DNA of 36,753 bases, taken from assembly GCF_000970465.2 (NCBI RefSeq), contig NZ_LAJE02000272.1, positions 1 through 36,753 of the forward strand, in the 5' to 3' direction. The translations under genes and the position numbers were made by a program. This document shows positions 1 to 8,539 of the stretch, one piece after another (the stretch's first letter is position 1; every line of letters starts with the position of its first letter). This DNA is from Devosia insulae DS-56. GTDB lineage: Bacteria > Pseudomonadota > Alphaproteobacteria > Rhizobiales > Devosiaceae. The notes beneath the pieces were generated by a model, which was given only the letters and a program-made list of their open reading frames with translations, did not search any database and was not told where the DNA came from.

Positions 1-612
1 GGGTCAGCCCGCACCGGCGGCACAGGCTCCCGCTCCGACCTCCCCCACAACCCGAACGACGAGATTCCCACCTCGATGCACGCCTATCTTCCCGATCGCA
101 CATTATTTTTGCGGATTGATACACAGCTTGCGCCGATCCAAAAAACCCCGCACATTCAAAGCGCTTCGAGATGTCGAGCGGATTTCCTGCGCCGGGGGCC
201 GTCTGAACTACCATTCCAGCTGTTGACTCAACCCCGACGCGCGTCTAACGCTTGAGAATATTGGGAGAAATAGCCGGGCGCTCTGGAGGGAGTTGCCGGC
301 TCTGGTGGGGGAGACGCCAAGCCAATGCCGCAGGGCAAGATCTGACTGTCCAATGGGCAGTACCAGCGTAACGCGATGAGTGGCGGAACGGCTTCCTGAC
401 CTCAGGCAGCCGACAGAAACCTGCGCGCCGAAACATCCGCGAACCGCGGCTCGGCGCCCCAGCGCGAGGCTCGTACGGCCCCCGATCTTTCAGCAGGAGA
501 TCGGTGAACATTCAGGCTCTGTCGCGCATCAACGTGGAACAACGGCACCCTTGGTGCCCCGTATCCGCCGGCCGGCCGACCGCCCACCGCCCGAAGAACG
601 ATCGCAGGATAA

Positions 613-625
613 CAAGATTATCTTG
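613..625. promoter_or_regulatory. Palindrome, candidate operator of the transporter operon
   Basis: CAAGAT-T-ATCTTG is a perfect 6+1+6 palindrome about 105 bases upstream of the binding-protein start. Sugar-acid operons are often controlled by GntR or LacI repressors that bind such sites, but the sequence does not match a consensus I know and no such regulator is in the window. It is a candidate only. Confidence 0.3.
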
Positions 626-675
626 GGGAGGTGTGGGGCTTAACCGGGTCGATGGGACCCACAATTCAAACGTTT

Positions 676-691
676 GTCGCCTCAAGGCGAC
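676..691 (+). promoter_or_regulatory. Leader hairpin before the binding-protein gene
   Basis: GTCGCC-TCAA-GGCGAC forms a 6-bp stem with a four-base loop, 22 bases before the ribosome-binding site AGGGAGA (714-720). It may stabilise the 5' end of the messenger. No T-run follows, so it is not an obvious terminator. Confidence 0.3.
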
Positions 692-729
692 CTTTAGCTT
701 TCGTCGACAGTCAAGGGAGACTCTGTCAC

Positions 730-2526
730 ATGGTCAAACGTAGAACAATCACAGCGGCACTGCTGGCGCTCGGCGTCATGGCATCGCCGCTGGCAGCGCT
801 GGCGCAAAGCCCGCTCGCTGCCACAGCACCCAAGGAAATCGCCCCGGCGACTCCGCTTCCGGAAGTGCCGCGCAACCAGACCGTCGTTCTCGGCTGGGGT
901 GTTGCGCTGTCTTCGCCGATCGGCGTCACCAACCCGTGGGCCCTGCCCGGCTACACCCACCAGGAAGGCAACGCCTTCATGTGGGAGCCGCTGATGTACT
1001 TCGCCATCTTCAAGGGCGAGTATGTTCCTTGGCTGGCCGACAGCATGGAATACACCGACGACACCTTCACTGCGCTTGAGATCAAGCTGAACAAGGACGC
1101 CAAGTGGTCCGACGGCACGCCCGTCACCTCCAAGGACGTCAAGTTCACCTTCGATGGCCAGCTGAACAATTCCAAGCTGCCCTACAACGCGCACTTCACC
1201 CAGTTCGTCTCTTCGACCGATATCGTCGACGACCTGACCGTGAAGGTGAACTTCAAGTCCCCGGCGCCGCGCTTCAAGTTCGAAGTGCTGACCGAGAAGT
1301 TCGATACCGGTATCCCGATCGTCCCGGCCGACTATTTGTCGTCCAAGCCCGACGTCAATATGGAACCCGGCTCGATCGATATCCCGCATTCCGGTCCCTA
1401 TGACCTGAAGGCGTGGAACGGCAACCAGAAGATCTTCGACTACCGTCCCGACTGGTGGGCCGTTAAGGCCGGCCGTATCGCCGAGCCGGCAGTCAAGCGC
1501 GTCATCATCGCCAACATCACCGGCGTCTCGATGGACACCGTCGCCCAGCGCGTCGTGAACAACGAGTTCGACTCCGCCCTCGACATGCGGTCCTCGGTTA
1601 TCGGCAACATCCTTGCCCAGAACCCGGAAATCACCACGCATACCGGTTCGGAATCGCCGTTTGGTTACCTCGACTGGTGGCCGAACTCGCTGTGGATGAA
1701 CACCCAGCTCGAGCCCTACAGCGACCCCAAGGTCCGTCGTGCGATGAGCCTCGTCATCAACCGCGATGTCATCAACGACATCCTGTATGAAGGCGCTCCG
1801 ATCGCGACGATCTATCCGTTCCCGCTCTACCCGAACCTGCAGGCCTTTGCTGACACGCCCGCCGTCAAGGCGCTCGAGGAGCAGTACCAGCCGCGCAAGT
1901 TCGACACCGAAGAGAGCGCCAAGCTCATGGGCGAGGCCGGCTTCACGCTGAACGGCGACGGCCTGTGGGAGAAGGATGGCAAGACCATCGACGCCACCAT
2001 CCAGGGCTTCGAAGGCATCCACTCCGACATCGTGCCGATCCTGGTTGAAATGCTCCGCCAGGGCGGCTTCGACGCCGCGATCAACTTCGGTCCCGATGCA
2101 TACCAGAACATGGCGGACGGCAAGGCCGGCCTCTACATGTTCGGCCACGGCGCATCGCTCTACGACCCGTTCGAAGCCCTCAACCTCTTCCACGGCAAGT
2201 ACAGCGAAGCCATCGGCACCTCGGCCGGCAACAACCGGTTCTCGCGCTACAAGAACCCCGAGTACGACGAAATCCTCGACTCAATCGCCCCGCTCTCGTC
2301 GGACGATCCGAAGTTCCAGGAAGGCGCCGCCAAGGCTCTGGGTATCTACTGGCGTGACCAGATCGATATCCCGATCATCCAGTGGCTGCACCGCATCGCC
2401 TACAACCAGCACTACTGGAAGAACTGGCCGACCGCCGAGAACCCCGCAATGGGCACCAACGGCGCATTCTGGGCCCACACTGGCCTCTTGGTCATCACCT
2501 CGCTGCAGCCGTCCGGCGCGCAGTAA
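730..2526 (+). CDS. ABC transporter substrate-binding protein, family 5 (Opp/Dpp type)
   Basis: This is the periplasmic solute receptor of an Opp-type ABC importer, about 598 residues. The chosen ATG at 730 has AGGGAGA at 714-720 and opens directly with a signal peptide (MVKRRT, then a hydrophobic run, cleavage near ALAQ, about residue 25). The in-frame ATG at 631 would add 33 residues in front of the signal and is rejected. The family signature WSDGTPVTSKDV lies about 120 residues into the mature protein. There is no lipobox cysteine, so it is probably free in the periplasm. Family 5 receptors bind peptides, nickel, opines or oligosaccharides. The mannonate dehydratase and dehydrogenase genes downstream favour a sugar acid or oligosaccharide ligand, which is inference. 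It is the first gene of the operon and is followed by a strong hairpin. Confidence 0.93.
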   Translation: MVKRRTITAALLALGVMASPLAALAQSPLAATAPKEIAPATPLPEVPRNQTVVLGWGVALSSPIGVTNPWALPGYTHQEGNAFMWEPLMYFAIFKGEYVPWLADSMEYTDDTFTALEIKLNKDAKWSDGTPVTSKDVKFTFDGQLNNSKLPYNAHFTQFVSSTDIVDDLTVKVNFKSPAPRFKFEVLTEKFDTGIPIVPADYLSSKPDVNMEPGSIDIPHSGPYDLKAWNGNQKIFDYRPDWWAVKAGRIAEPAVKRVIIANITGVSMDTVAQRVVNNEFDSALDMRSSVIGNILAQNPEITTHTGSESPFGYLDWWPNSLWMNTQLEPYSDPKVRRAMSLVINRDVINDILYEGAPIATIYPFPLYPNLQAFADTPAVKALEEQYQPRKFDTEESAKLMGEAGFTLNGDGLWEKDGKTIDATIQGFEGIHSDIVPILVEMLRQGGFDAAINFGPDAYQNMADGKAGLYMFGHGASLYDPFEALNLFHGKYSEAIGTSAGNNRFSRYKNPEYDEILDSIAPLSSDDPKFQEGAAKALGIYWRDQIDIPIIQWLHRIAYNQHYWKNWPTAENPAMGTNGAFWAHTGLLVITSLQPSGAQ

Positions 2527-2543
2527 ACTGAAGTTCCGCTATC

Positions 2544-2567
2544 GGGGTGCGCGTCCGCGCGCACCCC
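2544..2567 (+). terminator. Strong hairpin between binding-protein and permease genes
   Basis: GGGGTGCGCG and CGCGCACCCC form a perfect 10-bp stem around the loop TCCG, 17 bases after the stop codon of the binding-protein gene. No T-run follows. Such hairpins behind binding-protein genes are known from ABC operons (for example malE-malF), where they protect the upstream messenger and lower permease expression. Partial attenuation or 3' stabilisation is more likely than full termination, because the downstream genes have no other clear promoter. Confidence 0.65.
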
Positions 2568-2598
2568 TCCACTAGTCACCGTGCCGGAGATGACCCGA

Positions 2599-3597
2599 GT
2601 GAACTTCAAGCTGATTGCCAAGCGCCTTTCCTTCCTGGTTCTGGTCATCTGGGCCGCATCCACGATTGTATTCTTCGTCCCCCGCCTCAGCCCCCGCAAC
2701 GCGCTGCGCGAACGCTTCGCCGAACTGGCGCGCTCCGGCGGTTTTGCCCCAGGCGACATCGAAAAGCTCATCACCAACATGAACCAGCAGTTCGGCCTCG
2801 ATAAGCCGCTGCTCGAGCAGTACTGGACCTATCTCGGCAACATCATCCGGATGGACTTCGGCTACTCGCTGAACCGCTACCCCGCGACGGTGACCGACAT
2901 CATTTCCCAGGCCCTGCCCTGGACCTTCTTCCTGTTGCTGTTCACCACCATTCTCAGCTTCATCATCGGCAACCTCCTGGGCGCCATCTCGGCCTGGCCC
3001 AAGTCGCCACGCTGGCTGCGCGGTATTGCCACCCCCTTCGTGCTGCTGACCGGCGTGCCGCCCGTCATCATGGGCGTGCTGCTGCTGTTCTTCATCGGCT
3101 TCCGGCTGAAGCTGCTGCCGCTCGGCGGCCCCTATTCGATCGGCATCGTCCCCAACTGGTCCTGGGATTTTGCCGTCGACGTGCTGCGCCACCAGATGCT
3201 TCCCGCGCTGGCGCTGGTCCTCGGTTCGGTCGGCGGCTGGGTGCTGTCGATGCGCGGCATGGGTGTCACCATCCAGGGCGAGGACTATGTCAACTTCGCC
3301 GAGCACAAGGGCCTGACCGGTGGGCGCATCTTCCGCGACTACTACCTCAGGAACACCCTGCTGCCGCAGGTGACCGGCCTCGCGCTGGCCTTGGGCACCC
3401 TGGTCACCTCGGCACTGGTCGTCGAGCAGCTCTTCGGCCTTCCGGGGCTGGGCCAAGTGCTCAACAACGCCATCCGCTCCAATGACTTCCCTGTCATCTA
3501 CGGGATCGTGCTGTTCATCACCATCGCCATCGCCGTGCTGATGGCCGTGCTCGAGTTCATCTATCCGCTGCTCGACCCCCGCGTCCGCAACCAGTAG
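2599..3597 (+). CDS. ABC transporter permease, OppB/DppB type
   Basis: This is the first inner-membrane subunit of the importer (BPD_transp_1 family), about 332 residues. It has an N-terminal membrane segment right after the start, a periplasmic loop of about 70 residues, then about five more membrane segments. The cytoplasmic coupling (EAA-like) loop reads EHKGLTGGRIFRDYYLRN. Possible starts are GTG 2581, ATG 2590 and GTG 2599. I prefer 2599, because GGAG at 2586-2589 is well spaced only for that codon and the usual OppB N-terminus is short. The gene lies 72 bases after the binding-protein gene, behind a hairpin, and 11 bases before the second permease. Confidence 0.92.
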   Translation: MNFKLIAKRLSFLVLVIWAASTIVFFVPRLSPRNALRERFAELARSGGFAPGDIEKLITNMNQQFGLDKPLLEQYWTYLGNIIRMDFGYSLNRYPATVTDIISQALPWTFFLLLFTTILSFIIGNLLGAISAWPKSPRWLRGIATPFVLLTGVPPVIMGVLLLFFIGFRLKLLPLGGPYSIGIVPNWSWDFAVDVLRHQMLPALALVLGSVGGWVLSMRGMGVTIQGEDYVNFAEHKGLTGGRIFRDYYLRNTLLPQVTGLALALGTLVTSALVVEQLFGLPGLGQVLNNAIRSNDFPVIYGIVLFITIAIAVLMAVLEFIYPLLDPRVRNQ

Positions 3598-3608
3598 GAA
3601 CCGGAAAA

Positions 3609-4523
3609 TTGACGACCGTTACCGCAACCTCACCGGCAATCGCAGACACCGCAATGGAGCAGCCGAGCAGCCTCACGCTGTTCCTGCGTTACCTCAACCG
3701 CAATCGGGGTCTCGCCGTCGGCGTGGTCATTCTGATTGGGCTGGTGCTGTTCACCGTTATTGGCCTGATCACCATCAACCCCAAGCACGCCTATCCGCTG
3801 TCGGTGGCGACCAAGCAACCGCCGAGCCTCAAATACCCGTTCGGTACCGACTTCTTCGGCCGCAACCTCATGGCGGCGATGGTTGTCGGCATGTGGCAGA
3901 CCGCCGTCATCGGCGTCGTCGCCGGTGGACTGGGCACTTTGATCGGCGTCGTCCTCGGCTTCACCTCGGCCTATTTCGGCGGCTGGATCGACTCGACCAT
4001 CCGGACCATCTGCCAGATCCTCACGCCGATCCCGGTGCTGCTGATCCAGGTGGTCGTCGCCGGCTCGCTCGACAAGCGCGATGTCACCATCCTCACCATG
4101 GCGCTGATCGTGGTGATGCTGGCCTGGATGGGACCGACGCTGGTGATCCGCGCCCAGGTGCTGACCATGAAGGAGCGACAATTCGTTTCGGTGGCGAAGC
4201 TCTCCGGTGTCGGCGACATCGCCATCATCTTCAAGGAAATCCTGCCCAACCTGTTGCCCTTCATCGCTGCGGCCTTCGTCGGCCAGGTGTTCTCCGCCGT
4301 GTTCGCCTCGTTCTACCTCGCGGTGCTCGGGCTCGGGCCGCTGCGGGAGCCGCTGCTCGGCAACATCATCTGGGCGGCACAACTGCAGGGCGCCTTCTTC
4401 AACGGCTGGTGGTGGTGGCCGATCGCCCCGTCGATCGGGATGATCCTGATCCTCGCCTCGCTCGCCCTCATCAATATGGGCCTCGACGAACTGGCCAATC
4501 CGCGCGTGCGCAAGACGGAGTAA
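3609..4523 (+). CDS. ABC transporter permease, OppC/DppC type
   Basis: This is the second inner-membrane subunit, about 304 residues. It has a cytoplasmic N-terminus of about 30 residues, a first membrane segment, the FGTDFFGRN motif typical of OppC/DppC proteins, then about five further membrane segments with the coupling loop between them. The start is TTG at 3609, supported by AGGAA at 3596-3600. The next in-frame ATG (3654) has no ribosome-binding site. Its stop TAA (4521-4523) shares one base with a possible ATG of the next gene, so the two are translationally coupled. Confidence 0.92.
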   Translation: MTTVTATSPAIADTAMEQPSSLTLFLRYLNRNRGLAVGVVILIGLVLFTVIGLITINPKHAYPLSVATKQPPSLKYPFGTDFFGRNLMAAMVVGMWQTAVIGVVAGGLGTLIGVVLGFTSAYFGGWIDSTIRTICQILTPIPVLLIQVVVAGSLDKRDVTILTMALIVVMLAWMGPTLVIRAQVLTMKERQFVSVAKLSGVGDIAIIFKEILPNLLPFIAAAFVGQVFSAVFASFYLAVLGLGPLREPLLGNIIWAAQLQGAFFNGWWWWPIAPSIGMILILASLALINMGLDELANPRVRKTE

Positions 4524-4528
4524 TGACG

Positions 4529-5548
<1,020 letters not shown>

Positions 5549-5552
5549 GCCG

Positions 5553-6419
5553 GTGTCCAACCTCTTGGAAATTCGCAACGTCACCAAGGTCTACCAGCGC
5601 GGCCTGTTGTCCGCGCATGCCAAGGTTGCGCTCAAAGAGTTCAACCTGATCCTGCCGGAGAACGATCCCTCCATCCTGACCGTCGCCGGCGAGTCCGGCT
5701 CGGGCAAGACCACGCTCGCCATGCTGGTGCTGGGCTTTATCACCCCCACCACCGGCGAGATCCTCTATCGCGGCAAGAACATCACGACGCTCCGTGGTGC
5801 CGAGCGCATGGCCTATCGCCGGGAAGTGCAGGCGGTGTTTCAGGACCCGTTCGCGGTGTTCAACCCGTTCTACACCGTCGACCACCTGCTGACCGTGCCG
5901 ATCAAGCAGTTCAAGCTGGCCAAATCCGGCAAGGACGCGCGCAACAAGATGGACGAGGCGCTGACCGCCGTCGGCCTCCGCCCCGAGGACGTGCTCGGCC
6001 GCTTCCCGCATCAGCTCTCGGGCGGCCAGCGCCAGCGCATCAACGTCGCCCGCGCTCTGCTCTTGAAGCCCAAGCTGCTGATCGCCGACGAGCCGGTGTC
6101 GATGGTGGACGCCTCGCTCCGCGCCAACATCCTGGAATCGCTGAAGAACCTGCACCGCGACCATGGCGTGACGATCATCTACATCACCCACGACCTGACC
6201 ACCGCCTACCACGTTGCCGACACCATCACGGTGCTCTATCGCGGCGACGTGGTGGAAAAGGGCGACGTCGAGACGGTGATCCGCAACCCGCAGCACGCTT
6301 ACACCAGGCTCCTCGTCGACTCGATCCCGTGGCCCAACCTCGATCAGAAATGGGGCCAGCACTCGGTCCGCTCCAAGGAATCGCAGGCCGAGTTCAAGGC
6401 GAACGCGCCGACGCCCTAG
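5553..6419 (+). CDS. ABC transporter ATP-binding protein, OppF/DppF type
   Basis: This is the second nucleotide-binding subunit, about 288 residues. It shows Walker A GESGSGKTT (46-54), signature LSGGQRQRI (155-163), Walker B LLIADEP with PVSMVDAS in place of the usual PTSALD, and the switch His in YITHDLT. SMVDAS is a common variant in OppF-like subunits. The protein is shorter than the paired subunit and lacks the long cysteine-containing C-terminal extension. The start is GTG 5553 with AGGAG at 5538-5542, four bases after the previous stop. Confidence 0.92.
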   Translation: MSNLLEIRNVTKVYQRGLLSAHAKVALKEFNLILPENDPSILTVAGESGSGKTTLAMLVLGFITPTTGEILYRGKNITTLRGAERMAYRREVQAVFQDPFAVFNPFYTVDHLLTVPIKQFKLAKSGKDARNKMDEALTAVGLRPEDVLGRFPHQLSGGQRQRINVARALLLKPKLLIADEPVSMVDASLRANILESLKNLHRDHGVTIIYITHDLTTAYHVADTITVLYRGDVVEKGDVETVIRNPQHAYTRLLVDSIPWPNLDQKWGQHSVRSKESQAEFKANAPTP

Positions 6420-6471
6420 AGCCCATTCAAAGGCCTGTCCCCACCAAGGCTGGGGGCTGCAAAGCCATAGC

Positions 6472-6494
6472 GCCGGCCGTTCATCGCGGCCGGC
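6472..6494 (+). other. Intergenic hairpin inside the operon
   Basis: GCCGGCCG (6472-6479) and CGGCCGGC (6487-6494) form an 8-bp all-GC stem with a 7-base loop in the 134-base gap between transporter and enzyme genes. No T-run follows, so it is a weak terminator at best. It may mark a change in expression level between transporter and enzymes. Confidence 0.45.
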
Positions 6495-6553
6495 ACAGTT
6501 ACGTCCACCCGCGGCCCGGTATTTGCCGCACCAACTTTTGAGATCGTATCGAC

Positions 6554-7519
6554 ATGCTCGAAATCGCTGAGGTCATCCCTCCGAAATACTCACCCGTCTG
6601 GAAGCTCGCCAAGCAGTGCGGCGTTGACCTGGCCGTCGCCGGCCTGCCCTTCGACAGCCTGCAAGCCAACGAGCGGGTGTCGTCGCTCTCGGCGCTCACG
6701 CGCATGAAGGACGAGTACGAGAAGGGCGGCTACGAGATCCGGGTCATCGAGAGCCGGCCGCCGCTGAACCTCGCCAAGCGTGGCCTCGAGGGCCGCGACG
6801 CCGAGATCGACGTGGTCTGCGAGCTGCTTACCAATATGGGCAAGCTCGGCATCCCGGTCTGGTGCTACGAGTGGATGACCGATTTCAACTGGGTGCGCAC
6901 CAACATGGCGCTGCCCAGCCGCGGCGGTTCGGTGGTGACGGCCTTCAACGTCAACGACGTGCCCGACAGCATCACCTCGAACCCGCCGATCTCGGAGGAA
7001 AAACTCTGGGAGACGCTGGAATATTTCCTGCGCCGCGTGCTGCCGGTGGCCGAGAAGGCCGGCGTCAAGCTCTCGATGCACCCCGATGATCCGCCGATCA
7101 CCCCGATCAAGGGCGTCTCCCGCATCATGCGCACGGTGCCGAACTTCCAGCGCCTCGTCGACATGCTGCCGTCGGACTACAACACCATCACGCTCTGCCA
7201 GGGCAACTTCACCCTGATGACCGACGACCTGCCCAAGGTGATCCGCGGCTTCGGCAAGAAGAAGATCAGCTTCGTCCATTTCCGTGACGTCGAGGGCGTG
7301 CCGACCAACTTCCACGAAACCTGGCACGACGCCGGCAAGACCGACATGCTCGCCACCATGCGCGCCTATAAGGACATCGATTTCGAGGGCGTGCTGCGCC
7401 CCGACCATGTCCCGACCGTCGAGGGCGACAGCAACGAGAACGCCGGCTACTCCGCCTTCGGCCGACTCTACGCCATCGGCTATATCCGCGGCCTCCACGA
7501 AGCCGTCTATTCGAGCTGA
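6554..7519 (+). CDS. uxuA: Mannonate dehydratase (UxuA family)
   Basis: It dehydrates D-mannonate to 2-keto-3-deoxygluconate in hexuronate breakdown and acts in the cytoplasm. The protein has 321 residues and a xylose-isomerase-like TIM barrel. Family motifs are KLSMHPDDPP (about 172-181), ITLCQGN with Cys215, FVHFRDV with His242, RPDHVP with Asp284-His285, and the C-terminal GRLYAIGYIRGL. Cys, His, Asp and His in these motifs are the metal ligands known from the solved Streptococcus suis ManD. It is shorter than E. coli UxuA (about 394), which fits a compact subgroup. Activity on a related sugar acid is possible. It lies in the operon downstream of the importer. The ribosome-binding site is weak. 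Confidence 0.85.
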   Translation: MLEIAEVIPPKYSPVWKLAKQCGVDLAVAGLPFDSLQANERVSSLSALTRMKDEYEKGGYEIRVIESRPPLNLAKRGLEGRDAEIDVVCELLTNMGKLGIPVWCYEWMTDFNWVRTNMALPSRGGSVVTAFNVNDVPDSITSNPPISEEKLWETLEYFLRRVLPVAEKAGVKLSMHPDDPPITPIKGVSRIMRTVPNFQRLVDMLPSDYNTITLCQGNFTLMTDDLPKVIRGFGKKKISFVHFRDVEGVPTNFHETWHDAGKTDMLATMRAYKDIDFEGVLRPDHVPTVEGDSNENAGYSAFGRLYAIGYIRGLHEAVYSS

Positions 7520-7528
7520 GAGATCAAA

Positions 7529-8356
7529 ATGAAGATCGCACTCACCGGTTCGTCCGGCGGCGTCGGCCGCGCCATCATCACCGAAGCGCGCAAGCAAGGC
7601 CATGATCTGGTCTGCATCGACCGCGTCGCGGCGCCCGAGACCGAAGAGACCAAGGACCTGCATTTCATCCAGGCCGACATGGATGAGTATGAAAAGCTCG
7701 TTGCAGCCTTTGCCGGCTGCGACGCAGTGATCCACATGGCCGCCATCCCGTCGCCGGGCCGGCACCCCGATCACGTCGTCCACAACAACAACGTGGTGGG
7801 CAGCTACAACGCGCTGCAGGCCGCCGTCGACAACGGCATCATGCGCATCTGCCAGGCCTCGAGCGTCAACGCCATCGGCCACTCCTACAGCCGCGATCCG
7901 CATTACGACTACCTGCCGATCGACGAGGAACACGCCAACTATTCCGAGGAGCCCTACAGCCTCTCGAAATGGATCTGCGAAGCCCAGGCCGACGCCTTCG
8001 CCCGCCGCTGGGAAGATATCTCCATCGCCTCGATGCGCTTCCATTGGGTGGTGCCGGAGCGCGAGCTGGCGGCCCGCAACTTCACCCCCAACTCGGCCTC
8101 GCCGAAGAAGCACCTCTTCGCCTATACGCGCTTCGACGCCGCGGCGCGGGCATGCCTCATGAGCCTCGAGGGCAAGTTCAAAGGGCACGAGGCGTTCTAC
8201 ATCGTCGCCCCCGATACCACGCTCGACATCCCCAGCCTCGAGGCGGCTGAGAAGTTCTTTCCCGGCATTCCGATCAAGGGCGATCTCAGCGGTCGCAAAG
8301 CCTTCTTCAACTCGTCAAAGGCCGAGCGCATCCTCGGCTGGAAGCACGATCTCTAG
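7529..8356 (+). CDS. NAD-dependent epimerase/dehydratase family dehydrogenase, uronate-dehydrogenase-like
   Basis: This is an extended short-chain dehydrogenase of 275 residues. The N-terminal Rossmann glycine motif is TGSSGGVGR (6-14), a Ser pair sits at 111-112, and the catalytic pair is Tyr143-x3-Lys147 (YSLSK). The fold and size resemble bacterial uronate dehydrogenases, which oxidise galacturonate or glucuronate to aldarolactones. Identity to them is only inferred from general layout, and a mannonate/fructuronate-type oxidoreductase or sugar epimerase remains possible. It lies nine bases after uxuA with GAGAGAT as ribosome-binding site, and it is the last gene of the operon. Confidence 0.8.
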   Translation: MKIALTGSSGGVGRAIITEARKQGHDLVCIDRVAAPETEETKDLHFIQADMDEYEKLVAAFAGCDAVIHMAAIPSPGRHPDHVVHNNNVVGSYNALQAAVDNGIMRICQASSVNAIGHSYSRDPHYDYLPIDEEHANYSEEPYSLSKWICEAQADAFARRWEDISIASMRFHWVVPERELAARNFTPNSASPKKHLFAYTRFDAAARACLMSLEGKFKGHEAFYIVAPDTTLDIPSLEAAEKFFPGIPIKGDLSGRKAFFNSSKAERILGWKHDL

Positions 8357-8388
8357 CTGCGCCCGCCGCTGGCGCACTACCTGGTAAC

Positions 8389-8428
8389 GTGGCGCAAACG
8401 GTTGAAAACCGCTTGCGCCACTATTTGC
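8389..8428 (+). terminator. Terminator of the transporter/uxuA operon
   Basis: GTGGCGCAA (8389-8397) pairs with TTGCGCCAC (8413-8421), and inside it CGGTT pairs with AACCG around a GAA loop, with one A/C mismatch. TATTTG follows. The structure lies 33 bases after the last stop codon of the operon. Confidence 0.65.
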
Positions 8429-8485
8429 TCGGAACGTTCACGATCCTGTCGCGCCAGCTGAGGCAGGCTGGGGCGTCGGGCTATC

Positions 8486-8510
8486 GGAACCTCGTCACCA
8501 TCCTGGCGTT
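8486..8510 (+). promoter_or_regulatory. EcfG-type (general stress response) promoter
   Basis: GGAAC at 8486-8490, exactly 16 bases of spacer, then CGTT at 8507-8510 matches the alphaproteobacterial EcfG consensus GGAAC-N16/17-CGTT. It lies 29 bases before the ATG of the sugar dehydrogenase, the expected distance for a short leader. I found no other full match in the intergenic regions of the window. Control by the PhyR-NepR-EcfG stress cascade is inferred. Confidence 0.6.
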
Positions 8511-8539
8511 AAGCGTCAACCACCAGAAGGGACAATCCT

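Larger units (their letters stand above)
1..729. other. Upstream region without a supported gene
   Basis: No reading frame here looks like a real protein. The open frames are short, rich in Arg/Pro, and lack a ribosome-binding site. The first 100 bases could hold the tail of a gene cut by the window edge, but I cannot show it. The last 130 bases look like promoter and leader DNA of the transporter operon: a 13-bp palindrome (613-625), a small hairpin (676-691) and a ribosome-binding site (714-720). Confidence 0.5.

Noticed and set aside
694-2193. Open frame of about 500 codons opposite the binding-protein gene
   Set aside because: No start signal or family motif; the + strand gene has a signal peptide and the family 5 signature.
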